The notes under the pieces: generated by a model
Seen by the model: only the letters and a program-made list of their open reading frames with translations
The model's database searches: none
What the model was told of the DNA's origin: nothing
Part shown: positions 16,352 to 23,722 of the stretch, piece after piece
Position numbering within the stretch: the stretch's first letter is position 1
Layout of the letters: each line of letters starts with the position of its first letter
Assembly (NCBI GenBank): GCA_964580575.1
Contig: CAZOLJ010000005.1
Coordinates: 31,355 to 95,354 of the forward strand
Direction of reading: 5' to 3'
DNA from: CAVPDE01 sp964580575
GTDB taxonomy: Bacteria; Desulfobacterota; DSM-4660; Desulfatiglandales; HGW-15
DNA length: 64,000 bases
Program-made: the position numbers and the translations under genes

Positions 16352-17238
16352 TCATCAGCGCAAGCCGCAGAACCGATGTCCCTGCTTTCTATTCCGACTG
16401 GTTCATGAGACGCATTGAGGCAGGACACTGCGACGTTCCCAACCCTTTTAACCCCACCCAGATCAGCAGGGTCTCTCTCAAGCCGGAGGAGGTGGATGTC
16501 ATTTTCTTCTGGACTCGCAACGCTTCTCCTCTCTGTCGCCGTCTCGAGGAACTGGACCGCAAAGGGTATCGATACCTCTTTCTCTACACGGTGATGAACA
16601 ACCCGAGGGCCTTGGACCCCCGGTGTCCTTCCTTGGAGGAAGCGCTGGCGACGTTCAAAGCCCTTTCGGATCTTATAGGCGCTGAGCGCGTCATCTGGCG
16701 ATACGATCCCGTTGTCTTCAGTAGTGCAACGAACGCGGAATTCCACATGAAAACCTACGAAACCCTTGCGAAGCAACTCCGCGGTTACACAAGACGTTCG
16801 ATCATGAGCGTCGTGAACGTTTACAGAAAGGTGAGACAAAGGGTGACGGCCCTGAGGGAGAAGGGAATTGATCTCGTGGAGTGCGGGGGGCAGTCCTTCG
16901 CTGACTTGATGAGGTTCATGGCGTCGGCCGCCCGGGAAAACGGCATAGCCCTTTCGAGTTGCGCCCAGGAGAGGGCCTTGATGGCCTACGGCATTTCACC
17001 GGGCAAGTGCATTGACGACGGTCTGATCAGGGAGGTCTTTGGATTGGAGGTGAGTCACACGAAGGACCCGTCCCAGCGTAAAGCCTGCGGGTGTGTGCTA
17101 AGCAAGGACATCGGGATGTACGACACCTGTCTTTACGGGTGCGCCTACTGTTACGCCACGAAGAGCTTTGAGAGGGCGAAAGAGAATTACCGGAGGCATG
17201 ATCCGCAGGCACCGGCGCTGGTTGTCCCCCCGGCTTAA
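16348..17238 (+). CDS. DUF1848 family protein (radical-SAM-like cysteine motif)
   Basis: 296 residues with the DUF1848 signature: it opens MIISASRRTDVPAFYSDWFM, has DVIFFWTRNASPL at about residue 50 and VIWRYDPVVFSS mid-protein, and ends with CGCVLSKDIGMYDTCLYGC then AYCYAT. The C-terminal cysteines may bind an Fe-S cluster. The family is widespread in anaerobes and uncharacterised; a radical-SAM relationship has been suggested from the CxxCxYC-like end. It is coupled to the RimI-like gene by a 4-bp overlap. No export signal. Confidence 0.88.
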   Translation: MIISASRRTDVPAFYSDWFMRRIEAGHCDVPNPFNPTQISRVSLKPEEVDVIFFWTRNASPLCRRLEELDRKGYRYLFLYTVMNNPRALDPRCPSLEEALATFKALSDLIGAERVIWRYDPVVFSSATNAEFHMKTYETLAKQLRGYTRRSIMSVVNVYRKVRQRVTALREKGIDLVECGGQSFADLMRFMASAARENGIALSSCAQERALMAYGISPGKCIDDGLIREVFGLEVSHTKDPSQRKACGCVLSKDIGMYDTCLYGCAYCYATKSFERAKENYRRHDPQAPALVVPPA

Positions 17239-17293
17239 TGAGGGGAAGACTATCGCTTTTAGGCTATGCCTTCAATTTGGGTTTTTCAGCGCG

Positions 17294-17446
17294 GTGCAGG
17301 CACAAAGTTGCAGAGGCACATAGGCACAAAGCGGAGAAGAGAGATACAGAGGGACATAGGCACAGAGGCACAAAGCAGAAACCGCTATTTTTTTCTTCAC
17401 CCTCTGTCACTTTGTGCCTTTGCCACTCTGTCCCTTTGTCCCTCAA
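17294..17446. repeat. Intergenic word-repeat hairpin, family C (GGCACAAAG type), copy 1
   Basis: Left half: tandem degenerate words such as AGGCACATAGGCACAAAG. Right half: complementary words CTTTGTGCCTTTGCCACTCT then GTCCCTTTGTCCCT. The 34 bases CTTTGTGCC...TTTGTCCCT in the right arm are identical to those in the copy at 23597-23722. It lies between convergent genes, where it could end transcription from both sides. Confidence 0.72.
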
Positions 17447-17471
17447 GCTGTCGGCTTCTGCCGACAGCGGT

Positions 17472-19481
17472 TCACTTTTCAATCATCTTCTTGAACTCAT
17501 CCTCACGGATCGATTTCACGCCGAGGCGCTGAGCGTCTGCGTGTTTCGTTCCCGGATCTTTTCCCACAACGACAAAATCGGTTTTCTTGCTCACGGATGA
17601 AGACACCCGGCCTCCCAGGGTCTCAATGATCTTGCGTGCTTCATCCCGGGTCACAAAATCGAGGCCGCCCGTGAGAACAAAGGTTTTTCCTGTAAGGGGT
17701 GTTTCCCGGAGTTCGATTTTTTCCTCGGGGAAGATCACTCCACCCTTCTTGAGTTTATCGAGGACCTTGAGGTTCTTCGGATTGTGAAAAAAATTGTAAA
17801 TGCTCTCCGCCACGATAGGGCCGATTTCATGAACCTGGGTGAGGTCTTCCAGGTTTTGTTCGGCGAGGTTGTCGATGGACTTGAAGCTCCTTGCCAGCAC
17901 GGTTGCCAGATGCTCTCCCACATTTCGGATGCCCAAGGCATAGATCAAGTTGGCGAGCGCCGGTTTGCGGCTCTTGTCAATGGCGTCCAGAAGATTCTGG
18001 GCCAGCTTGTCGCCCATCCTGTCCATTTTCATGAGAGCCGCTTTGTTGAGAACATAGAGGTCTGCCTGATCCTGGATAATGCCCTTGTCCACCATCTGCT
18101 CCAAAAACTTGTATCCCAGACCATCAATGTCCATGGCCCCTTTGGAAGCAAAGTGAGACAGGTGCTCCTTGATCTGGGCAGGACAGGCCAACCCGGTGCA
18201 GCGGTGGACCGCTTCACCTTCGGGCCTTTCCACCTTGGAGCCGCAGACCGGGCAGAGGTCAGGCATGATGAAGGGTTTTTCCCTGCCTGTTCTCTTCGTT
18301 TCGATGACCTTGACGACTTCGGGAATCACATCCCCCGCTCTCTGAATCACGACCGTGTCCCCGATCCGGATATTCTTCTTCCTCACTTCATCGTCATTGT
18401 GGAGGGTGGCCCGGCTGACTTCTACGCCTGCCACCCGAACCGGCTCCAGAAGAGCAATGGGGGTTAGCGCGCCTGTCCTCCCCACGCTGACGATGATGTC
18501 TTTGACAACCGTGTGCTCCTGCTGGGCAGGGAACTTCCAGGCCACGGCCCACCTTGGGCTTCTGGAAATCTCTCCCAGCCGTCGCTGGAGCTCGAAGTCG
18601 TCCACCTTGATGACGATGCCGTCGATCTCATAAGGGAGTTGGTCCCTCATATTCAGAATTCTTTCGTAGTAGCTCTTCACCTGCTCTATGGACGTGCAAA
18701 GTGCGATGTGCTCGCTGACCTTGAAGCCTATCTTCTGGAGATAGGACAGAGTATCCCATTGGCCGGATCGCTTCTTTCCCATGAGCATGCCGGTGCCGTG
18801 GGCGAACATGGTGAGAGGTCTCGCGGCGGTCACCTGAGAGTCGAGCTGGCGCGCGGAACCGGCAGCTGCGTTTCGAGGGTTGGCAAACAGGGGCTCGCCA
18901 GCGTTTTCCCTTTCCCTATTCAGCTTTGCAAAGTCCTCTTTGTTCATGATGACTTCACCGCGGACCTCAATCAATTCCGGCACATCTTCTCCGCGCAGAC
19001 GCAGGGGGATGGACTTTACGGTCTTGAGATTCAGGGTGACCTCTTCGCCTACGGTGCCGTCCCCTCTTGTGGAGCCAAGACGGTAAAGTCCTTCTCTGTA
19101 AACCACCTCTACCGCAAGACCGTCGAACTTCGGTTCCACGACGTAGGTCATCTTTTCCACCTTCGACAGCTCAACAACTCTTCTGTGAAAATCCAGGAAC
19201 TCGGGTTCTGAGGTGGCTTTGCCGAGACTCAGCATGGGGAGACTGTGCCGGACGGTCTTGAACGCTTCAAGGGATGGTGCGCCCACTCTCTGAGTCGGAG
19301 AATCGGTCGTGACGAGTTCAGGATACTTCTTCTCCAGAGACGCGAGCTCGTCGAAGAGACGGTCATATTCGGCGTCGGACACTTCAGGTTGGTCCAGGAC
19401 ATAGTACAGGTAGTTGTGCTGATGAATTCTATCTCTCAAGGCCTGGACTCTGCCTGCGATTTTCCTGTCCGTTTGAGTCAT
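17472..19481 (-). CDS. ligA: NAD+-dependent DNA ligase
   Basis: 669 residues, the normal length for bacterial LigA. In order: the Ia/nucleotide-binding start (NYLYYVLDQPEVSDAEYDRL), the adenylation domain with catalytic Lys118 in KFDG, and an OB fold. A four-cysteine zinc finger follows (CPVCGSKVERP and CTGLACPAQ), then helix-hairpin-helix repeats and a C-terminal BRCT domain (GKTFVLTGGLDFVTRDEARK). The enzyme seals nicks in replication and repair using NAD+. All core parts look intact. It converges with the DUF1848 gene across a family C repeat. Confidence 0.97.
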   Translation of the reverse strand: MTQTDRKIAGRVQALRDRIHQHNYLYYVLDQPEVSDAEYDRLFDELASLEKKYPELVTTDSPTQRVGAPSLEAFKTVRHSLPMLSLGKATSEPEFLDFHRRVVELSKVEKMTYVVEPKFDGLAVEVVYREGLYRLGSTRGDGTVGEEVTLNLKTVKSIPLRLRGEDVPELIEVRGEVIMNKEDFAKLNRERENAGEPLFANPRNAAAGSARQLDSQVTAARPLTMFAHGTGMLMGKKRSGQWDTLSYLQKIGFKVSEHIALCTSIEQVKSYYERILNMRDQLPYEIDGIVIKVDDFELQRRLGEISRSPRWAVAWKFPAQQEHTVVKDIIVSVGRTGALTPIALLEPVRVAGVEVSRATLHNDDEVRKKNIRIGDTVVIQRAGDVIPEVVKVIETKRTGREKPFIMPDLCPVCGSKVERPEGEAVHRCTGLACPAQIKEHLSHFASKGAMDIDGLGYKFLEQMVDKGIIQDQADLYVLNKAALMKMDRMGDKLAQNLLDAIDKSRKPALANLIYALGIRNVGEHLATVLARSFKSIDNLAEQNLEDLTQVHEIGPIVAESIYNFFHNPKNLKVLDKLKKGGVIFPEEKIELRETPLTGKTFVLTGGLDFVTRDEARKIIETLGGRVSSSVSKKTDFVVVGKDPGTKHADAQRLGVKSIREDEFKKMIEK

Positions 19482-19494
19482 GGTTAATCCCTTT

Positions 19495-20322
19495 CTAAGT
19501 TCTTAACGCAGAGCCTTTTGCGGGGCCGGCTTTTCTGGCCAGGGCCTCTATTTCTTTCAAGTATTCTTTTAGTCCTCGATCAAAGATGTCGTTGTGATCG
19601 GCGAACGGGATCTTGAGCAACGTCTTCTCTGAAGAAGGGCAGGCCTCATAAAGGGCCTGGCCTTCGGAGAAAGGGATGATCTGATCGAACTCGGCGTGGA
19701 TGATCAGAGCCGGCTTGTCCCAGGTTTTGATTTTCGCGAGGTTCCTGAACCCTTTTTCTTCCTTGAAGCCTATGGCCTCTGGGTTTATTCCAAGAAGCCT
19801 AAAGAGGGGACCTGCGTAGGCAAAACCGCTTTCAATGATGAGACCGCTCATCCGGTCTTTGTAATGACTCGCGAGCTCCAGCGCCGAAGCGCTGCCAAGC
19901 GATCTTCCCATGGCAATGAGAGGGCCTGTGTAGCCCTGGTCTTTAAGCCATTTCACTGAGAATTCGAAGATCCCGTGGCAGTCCCTCATCATGGCCGTGA
20001 TCGTTGGACTTCCTGTGGACCGGCCGTACCCGCGATAGTCCACGGCCAGGAAATTGATCCCCATGCGGTTATAGAGGGGACCCATCTCGTCATAATCCGC
20101 CGCGATTTCCCCATTTCCATGAAAAAACAGGAGATTGGGGCCGGCTTCCTGTGCCACATGAAAGCGGCCGCCGATCACCACGCTTTCTTCTACCGGGATG
20201 AGCACATCTGTGGCGTTCGGAGGCGTTCCCATCCCGTAGTATTCGCCTCTGGGGTGGAAAAGGAACTGGAGGATTTCAGGGCGGTCCAGGTGGGAGTAGT
20301 CGATTCGTGATCGGTCAACCAT
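19495..20322 (-). CDS. Alpha/beta hydrolase
   Basis: 275 residues with an alpha/beta-hydrolase fold: NLLFFHGNGEIAADYDEMGP (oxyanion region), FLAVDYRGYGRSTGSP, nucleophile serine in IAMGRSLGSASALE, acid in IIHAEFDQIIPF, and catalytic histidine in FADHNDIFDRG. Substrate cannot be predicted; similar proteins are esterases/thioesterases or serine aminopeptidase-like. It lies 13 bp downstream of ligA's start codon side on the same strand and 14 bp after the stop of the PIN toxin gene, so it marks the edge where integron-derived sequence meets ordinary chromosome. ATG follows GAGAGGAG. Confidence 0.85.
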   Translation of the reverse strand: MVDRSRIDYSHLDRPEILQFLFHPRGEYYGMGTPPNATDVLIPVEESVVIGGRFHVAQEAGPNLLFFHGNGEIAADYDEMGPLYNRMGINFLAVDYRGYGRSTGSPTITAMMRDCHGIFEFSVKWLKDQGYTGPLIAMGRSLGSASALELASHYKDRMSGLIIESGFAYAGPLFRLLGINPEAIGFKEEKGFRNLAKIKTWDKPALIIHAEFDQIIPFSEGQALYEACPSSEKTLLKIPFADHNDIFDRGLKEYLKEIEALARKAGPAKGSALRT

Positions 20323-20336
20323 CGCTTTTCTCCTCT

Positions 20337-20804
20337 CTAGGCGGTTGGGTCGAAGGGGGCTTGGCCCTTGGACTTCGCTTTATTTCGCTCGGCTTTACGC
20401 CGTTCTTGGGCTTTCAGTTCCTCCCAGAACTGTCGGGGGTTAAGAATCTTGAGGTTCTCGACATGGCCAAGATCAAGCATCTCTTTGTCCCCCGTTATGA
20501 GGACTTCTGCTCCGGCCGTGATCGCCGCGGCCAGGATGGTCAGATCATCTTGTTCTTGGAGTTTAACTCTTGGAATCCGGGAAGGTTTTGCCAGAACAGT
20601 ATCTTGGCGGAGAAGCCGGACAAAATCATCAATCACGTCCTGAGCGACACGGAACTTAAGTTTCAAAGCGCGTCCAAGTTCGCTTAGAACTTGCTCTGAT
20701 AGGAAGAGGTCGTGGGAAGCGAAAATCTCCCGCAGAACATCCGCGCAAAGCCCTCGGGTCGCTGCAGCACAGGCTAGGACGCTGGTATCCAGGAAGATCT
20801 TCAT
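20337..20804 (-). CDS. PIN-domain toxin (VapC-like; putative TA toxin family)
   Basis: 155 residues with a PIN-domain endoribonuclease pattern: MKIFLDTSVLACAAATRG carries the first catalytic Asp (D6); an acidic residue sits in LSEQVLSELG; EQDDLTILAAAI and VLITGDKEMLDLG supply the later acidic residues. The family usually cleaves tRNA or other RNA when freed from its antitoxin. The ATG overlaps the antitoxin stop by 4 bp. The C-terminus (KERRKAERNKAKSKG-like) is unusually basic. It belongs to the last cassette of the decaying integron; no attC follows before the alpha/beta hydrolase gene. Confidence 0.82.
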   Translation of the reverse strand: MKIFLDTSVLACAAATRGLCADVLREIFASHDLFLSEQVLSELGRALKLKFRVAQDVIDDFVRLLRQDTVLAKPSRIPRVKLQEQDDLTILAAAITAGAEVLITGDKEMLDLGHVENLKILNPRQFWEELKAQERRKAERNKAKSKGQAPFDPTA

Positions 20805-21022
20805 GACACGACGGCAAAAACGTCTTCATCCGTCAGATAGCCGCGCGCTTCTGCGAAGGGCATGATTCTCCGTCGCAGCGTTTCAAACTGGCTGGCACGA
20901 AGTTGCCGGCGCAAAGCCTCCCGGGCAATCTCACTTCGATTTCTGCCCGACAACCGGCTTGCCTTAGTCAAGAGTTCGTCTAGGTCTTTGTCTAGTCTAA
21001 TGGTAATTGTACTTGTCTTCAT
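20801..21022 (-). CDS. Ribbon-helix-helix antitoxin paired with the PIN toxin
   Basis: 73 residues. The N-terminus MKTSTITIRLDKDLDELLTK is the DNA-binding ribbon-helix-helix strand/helix, followed by RSEIAREALRRQLRA. The C-terminal part would wrap the toxin. I start at 21022, where the RHH strand begins. The promoter -10 (21030-21035) lies so close that the mRNA would begin at or one base before this ATG, implying a leaderless transcript. The protein probably represses its own promoter at the TGTCATACA palindrome overlapping the start codon. Confidence 0.78.
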   Translation of the reverse strand: MKTSTITIRLDKDLDELLTKASRLSGRNRSEIAREALRRQLRASQFETLRRRIMPFAEARGYLTDEDVFAVVS

Positions 21023-21058
21023 GTCATACAATGTAAGACAGCCAGCAAGTGTTGTCAA
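21022..21058 (-). promoter_or_regulatory. Promoter and operator of the RHH-PIN unit
   Basis: On the minus strand: TTGACA (complement of 21053-21058), 17-bp spacer, TACATT (21030-21035), and the interrupted palindrome TGTATGACA (21022-21030) overlapping the ATG. The second TA unit has the same arrangement with TGTACTACA, which supports an antitoxin-bound operator. Confidence 0.65.
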
Positions 21059-21071
21059 TCGAAAAATGTTC

Positions 21072-21097
21072 GGCCAACGCTTGAACGGCTGTTAGGG
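21072..21097 (-). other. Collapsed attC-like site
   Basis: On the minus strand: CCCTAAC, AGCCGTTCAAGC, GTTGGCC. The first seven bases are close to the attC R'' consensus RYYYAAC and overlap the stop of the small ORF. TTCAAGCGTTGGCC has the L'-R' order of attC ends. The central part of a normal attC is missing. Confidence 0.4.
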
Positions 21098-21247
21098 CTG
21101 CTTGTCGTGTCCATTCTTCATCAGCAGTCGTATTGTCCTCAAGAAGCGCTTCTTCTCGGACAACAATCCCGAGCTTCCGCAGTTGTCAATGCTGTGGCGG
21201 CCGTCGTAATAGTAAAGGAAAACGACATGGTTCTCTTGCACGGTCAT
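21092..21247 (-). CDS. Small cassette ORF, 51 aa, unknown function
   Basis: A 51-residue frame starting at 21247: MTVQENHVVFLYYYDGRHSI, then DNCGSSGLLSEKKRFLRTI and a basic end. Its ATG begins at the edge of one attC-like site and its TAA overlaps the core of the next, which is how integron cassette genes are usually placed. No family recognised; it could also be the tail of a truncated cassette gene. No ribosome binding site is visible. Confidence 0.4.
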   Translation of the reverse strand: MTVQENHVVFLYYYDGRHSIDNCGSSGLLSEKKRFLRTIRLLMKNGHDKQP

Positions 21248-21312
21248 CGGAACATCAGGCATCAGGGGCGCCGGCGCTACTAGCCGGCGTCCCTTGCATG
21301 CCCTGGTTAGAT
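21247..21312 (-). other. attC recombination site (degenerate left core)
   Basis: On the minus strand the site opens with ATCTAAC (21306-21312), matching RYYYAAC and overlapping the TAA stop of the relE-like gene. It folds through CAGGGCAT/ATGCCTG and a perfect GCCGGC stem (CGCCGGC...GCCGGCG), and ends in a decayed GTTCCGA. Length 66 bp is within the attC range. Confidence 0.62.
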
Positions 21313-21567
21313 TTCGCCTTTGTAAACATCCTTACGATTGCCGATTCTGAGGATAAGGATATCAAGACCCAACAGGGCATAGATCACCCTATAGTCACCG
21401 ACGCGGTACTTGCGAAGCCCGGCAAACTGACCCTTGAGCACAGGATTGGATTCAGGCTGCTTGATCAGTTCCTTCTCAATGAGGTCAAGGATTCGTTTCG
21501 ATTCGAGCTTCGATAGCTTCTTGAGGTCGCGGTGGACCGACTTCTTGTAGACGATATTATAGGCCAA
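21307..21567 (-). CDS. RelE/ParE-family toxin
   Basis: 86 residues, the typical length for a RelE/YafQ-type toxin: MAYNIVYKKSVHRDLKKLSK, LKGQFAGLRKYRVGDYRVIY, ILILRIGNRKDVYKGEI. RelE-type toxins cut mRNA in the ribosome; the basic RKYRVGDYRVIY and final region carry the usual active residues. The start overlaps the antitoxin's end by 11 bp. The stop codon TAA lies inside an attC core (ATCTAAC), showing the gene is a mobile-integron cassette gene. Confidence 0.88.
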   Translation of the reverse strand: MAYNIVYKKSVHRDLKKLSKLESKRILDLIEKELIKQPESNPVLKGQFAGLRKYRVGDYRVIYALLGLDILILRIGNRKDVYKGEI

Positions 21568-21775
21568 GAGACTTCCTTATCTCTTTTGCTGAAACAACCT
21601 CATCCCCCTTGTCGTGGAGTCGGTCCAGGGCGATCTGGAGATCCGCGAAATCCTCGATATAGGACTCCAGGGCCTTCTGAATAATAAAAGAGCGGGGTCT
21701 TTCGGTCTCTTTGGCTATGCTATCGAGTTGGCTGGCAAGATTCTTGGGTAGCCGTACTGATATTGCTGTATTCAT
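21557..21775 (-). CDS. Ribbon-helix-helix antitoxin paired with the RelE toxin
   Basis: 72 residues: MNTAISVRLPKNLASQLDSI is a RHH DNA-binding start; ETERPRSFIIQKALESYIED continues the domain, and the acidic tail would neutralise the toxin. An SD (AGGAGG, complement of 21782-21787) is placed 6 bp upstream of ATG 21775, so I discard the longer upstream frame. It probably represses its own promoter through the TGTACTACA palindrome located between promoter and SD. Confidence 0.85.
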   Translation of the reverse strand: MNTAISVRLPKNLASQLDSIAKETERPRSFIIQKALESYIEDFADLQIALDRLHDKGDEVVSAKEIRKSLGL

Positions 21776-21795
21776 ACTGAACCTCCTGTCATTTA

Positions 21796-21832
21796 TGTAG
21801 TACAATGTGTGCAGGAATGCCTGTTTTGTCAA
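21796..21832 (-). promoter_or_regulatory. Promoter and operator of the RHH-RelE unit
   Basis: On the minus strand: TTGACA (complement of 21827-21832), 17-bp spacer, CACATT (21804-21809), followed by the palindrome TGTACTACA (21796-21804). Layout and sequence closely match the RHH-PIN unit. Confidence 0.65.
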
Positions 21833-21845
21833 GTAAATTTTCGAG

Positions 21846-21979
21846 GTCTAACGGGCTGCGAGATGAGCCGCCGTCGGTTGGCAACGGAAATTGCCGGTTT
21901 TGCAATTTTCCGTGACAACCGAGGGCGCGGCAGCGAGCGGTCCGCTTATCGGCAGTAGATAGAACCGACATTGTTAGAC
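21846..21979 (-). other. attC recombination site of the integron (complete cores)
   Basis: Bounded by GTCTAAC and GTTAGAC (both fit RYYYAAC/GTTRRRY), 134 bp in total. On the minus strand it starts GTCTAACAAT, as many integron attC sites do. The centre folds as CGGTTGTCACGGAAAATTGC pairing with GCAATTTCCGTTGCCAACCG, flanked by GC-rich stems. It lies between the truncated integrase and the first toxin-antitoxin cassette. Confidence 0.75.
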
Positions 21980-22045
21980 CCACGAACAAGGAATTAAGTA
22001 GTTTCCGGGAATCTACCATAAAAGTGGGAGACCTGCAAAATCATA

Positions 22046-22074
22046 TTGACATAAGGGATCGGGATTGCTATAAA
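22046..22074 (+). promoter_or_regulatory. Near-consensus promoter driving intI
   Basis: TTGACA (22046-22051), 17-bp spacer, TATAAA (22069-22074), 55 bp before the integrase ATG. No LexA-like box is seen. Confidence 0.78.
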
Positions 22075-22129
22075 AATCTGCTGGCTAACATCCCATTTGG
22101 AATGAATACACCCTTTCCGGCTAAATGCC

Positions 22130-22906
22130 ATGCTGAATATCCCTCCGGACCTGTTGGAGCGCTTTGTTGCCGTTCTCGAAGAGAGAGGTGTGCCTTCCGC
22201 TCAACACGCTTACTATAGGAAGTGGCTGCGGTACTACCTGGACTTCTGTGATAAGTACCGTATGGAGGCCACATCGCCGAAGAGCCAGACTTCGTTTCTA
22301 GACAAGCTCCGGGAGAAGAAGCAAGCCGATTGGCAGATTGAGCAGGCGGCCCACGCTGTGTCGCTCTATTGGGACGCGCTGAGGGCATTGAAAGCCCGGC
22401 CGACGGCTTCCACAGCAGAGTCCTTGTCCAAAGCCGCAGAAGCGGCAAAACCGTACCGCCTGCCGCCAGAGCTTCCAAAGAAGCAAATACCGGGTAAAGA
22501 GAAGGAATTTCGGATTCCGCCTTTGGCGCAGGCGCCATGGGATCGGGCAATATCGCAACTCGTCGCGGTTATCAAAACCCGGCATTACTCACCTAAGACC
22601 CTCAAGTCCTACAGCCACTGGGCAAAGAAATTACAGTCTTTCAGGAAAGACAGGGCGCCTTCATCGTTAACTTCCGAAGATGTGAAGGAATTTCTCACGT
22701 ATCTCGCAGTCCAATGCCGGGTCTCCGCTTCATCGCAAGACCAGGCATTCAATGCACTTCTCTTCTTCTTCCGGCACGTGCTGCAGAAGGACTTCGGCGA
22801 AATCAGGGATGTGGTGCGCGCCAAGCGGAGGCCTTATATCCCTGTGGTGCTTTCACGCCAGGAGGTGGATGCGCTCAGGTTTCTGAAGGTATTAGGAATA
22901 GTTTAG
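22130..22906 (+). pseudogene. Truncated integron integrase (IntI-like tyrosine recombinase)
   Basis: 258 codons remain. Residues ~1-140 form the extra N-terminal region found in long integron integrases (IPPDLLERFVAVLEERGVPS, RKWLRYYLDFCDKYR). Residues ~150-235 are the SAM-like core-binding domain (YSPKTLKSYSHWAKKLQSF, VSASSQDQAFNALLFFFRHV). It then enters the catalytic domain at PVVLSRQEVDALRFL, as IntI proteins do, but stops after LKVLGIV; the R-HxxR-Y catalytic residues are absent. It is therefore inactive. It is transcribed away from the cassette genes, as intI is in integrons, from the strong promoter at 22046. A short palindrome (AGGAGCTTGCTCCT, 22916-22929) follows the break. Confidence 0.82.
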
Positions 22907-22947
22907 GTCGCAAGCAGGAGCTTGCTCCTAAAGAAGGGAAGAAAAGG

Positions 22948-23595
22948 GTGGAAACGACAAGGAAGACTGCACTTGGCGAAACAGAAGAGAAGACCGTGGG
23001 GATCAAAGGTCGCGAATTCACCCTTCTCACCCCTAAGTTCATCGAGGAGCACATCGACGCTGAAAGCCCTCTTCACGACTTTCCCCTGTGGGCTAAGGTC
23101 TGGGAGGCGTCGTGGATTCTGGCGGATTTTCTGGCCGGCCTACCTGCTGACCCTGGAAAGCGTTTTATCGAGATCGGCTGCGGCCTTGGGCTTGTCGGGG
23201 TGGTAGCAGCATCGTTCGGTCACAAGGTCGTTATGACGGAGCACAATTCTGAAGCCCTCGAGTTTGCTAGGGCGAATGTGGAACTGAACCAATGCTCGGA
23301 TGTGGAGATTCTTGATCTGGACTGGAACAGCCCGTCTCTCTATGGCCGGTTTGATTACATTGTAGGGTCTGAAGTCGTTTATCACGAAAAGGATTTTAAA
23401 CCTCTCAAGAACCTTTTTGAGCGTTTACTAAAGCCTGATGGTGAGGTGATCCTGTGCGAGGGAATCCGCAGGACGAGTTTGAATTTTTTCAAAGAGATGC
23501 AGCGCCACTTTGATCTCAAGGCTCAGCAGAAAAGCATCCGTTCCCCCGAAAAAACAGTTCTCGTCATTCTCTGCCGCATGAAACGCAGGAAGTGA
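22948..23595 (+). CDS. Class I SAM-dependent methyltransferase
   Basis: 215 residues from a GTG start behind AAGGGAAGAAAAGG. The SAM-binding motif I is FIEIGCGLGLVGVVAASFG, with an acidic motif II in VVMTEHNSEALEFA and motif IV as DYIVGSEVVYHEKD. The fold matches the METTL21/FAM86-like lysine-methyltransferase branch (DFPLWAKVWEASWILADFL), which methylates protein lysines; the target is unknown. Immediately 5' lies the integrase truncation point. A longer upstream frame exists only because it overlaps the integrase in another frame; I reject it. Confidence 0.82.
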   Translation: METTRKTALGETEEKTVGIKGREFTLLTPKFIEEHIDAESPLHDFPLWAKVWEASWILADFLAGLPADPGKRFIEIGCGLGLVGVVAASFGHKVVMTEHNSEALEFARANVELNQCSDVEILDLDWNSPSLYGRFDYIVGSEVVYHEKDFKPLKNLFERLLKPDGEVILCEGIRRTSLNFFKEMQRHFDLKAQQKSIRSPEKTVLVILCRMKRRK

Positions 23596-23596
23596 A

Positions 23597-23722
23597 GGGA
23601 CAAAGGAAGACAGGCACAGAGGGACAAAGGCACATCCCCCTACACGGATGGCGGGTAAAAGGCACAAAGCAGAAAAACCAACGAACCCCTTTGTGCCTTT
23701 GCCACTCTGTCCCTTTGTCCCT
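23597..23722. repeat. Intergenic word-repeat hairpin, family C, copy 2
   Basis: Left half: GGGACAAAGG, AGACAGGCACAGAGGGAC and similar words. Right half: complementary words ending with the 34-base block also present at 17294-17446. Located between the convergent methyltransferase and HAD genes. Confidence 0.72.

Noticed and set aside
17294..17446. CRISPR array (short repeated words with spacing)
   Set aside because: The words are 6-10 bp, degenerate and lack unique spacers of constant length; the right half is complementary to the left. No cas genes nearby.
21846..21979. Interpretation of the 134-bp inverted repeat as a transcription terminator
   Set aside because: Terminal GTCTAAC/GTTAGAC cores, length and position beside an IntI-like gene fit attC; there is no T-run.
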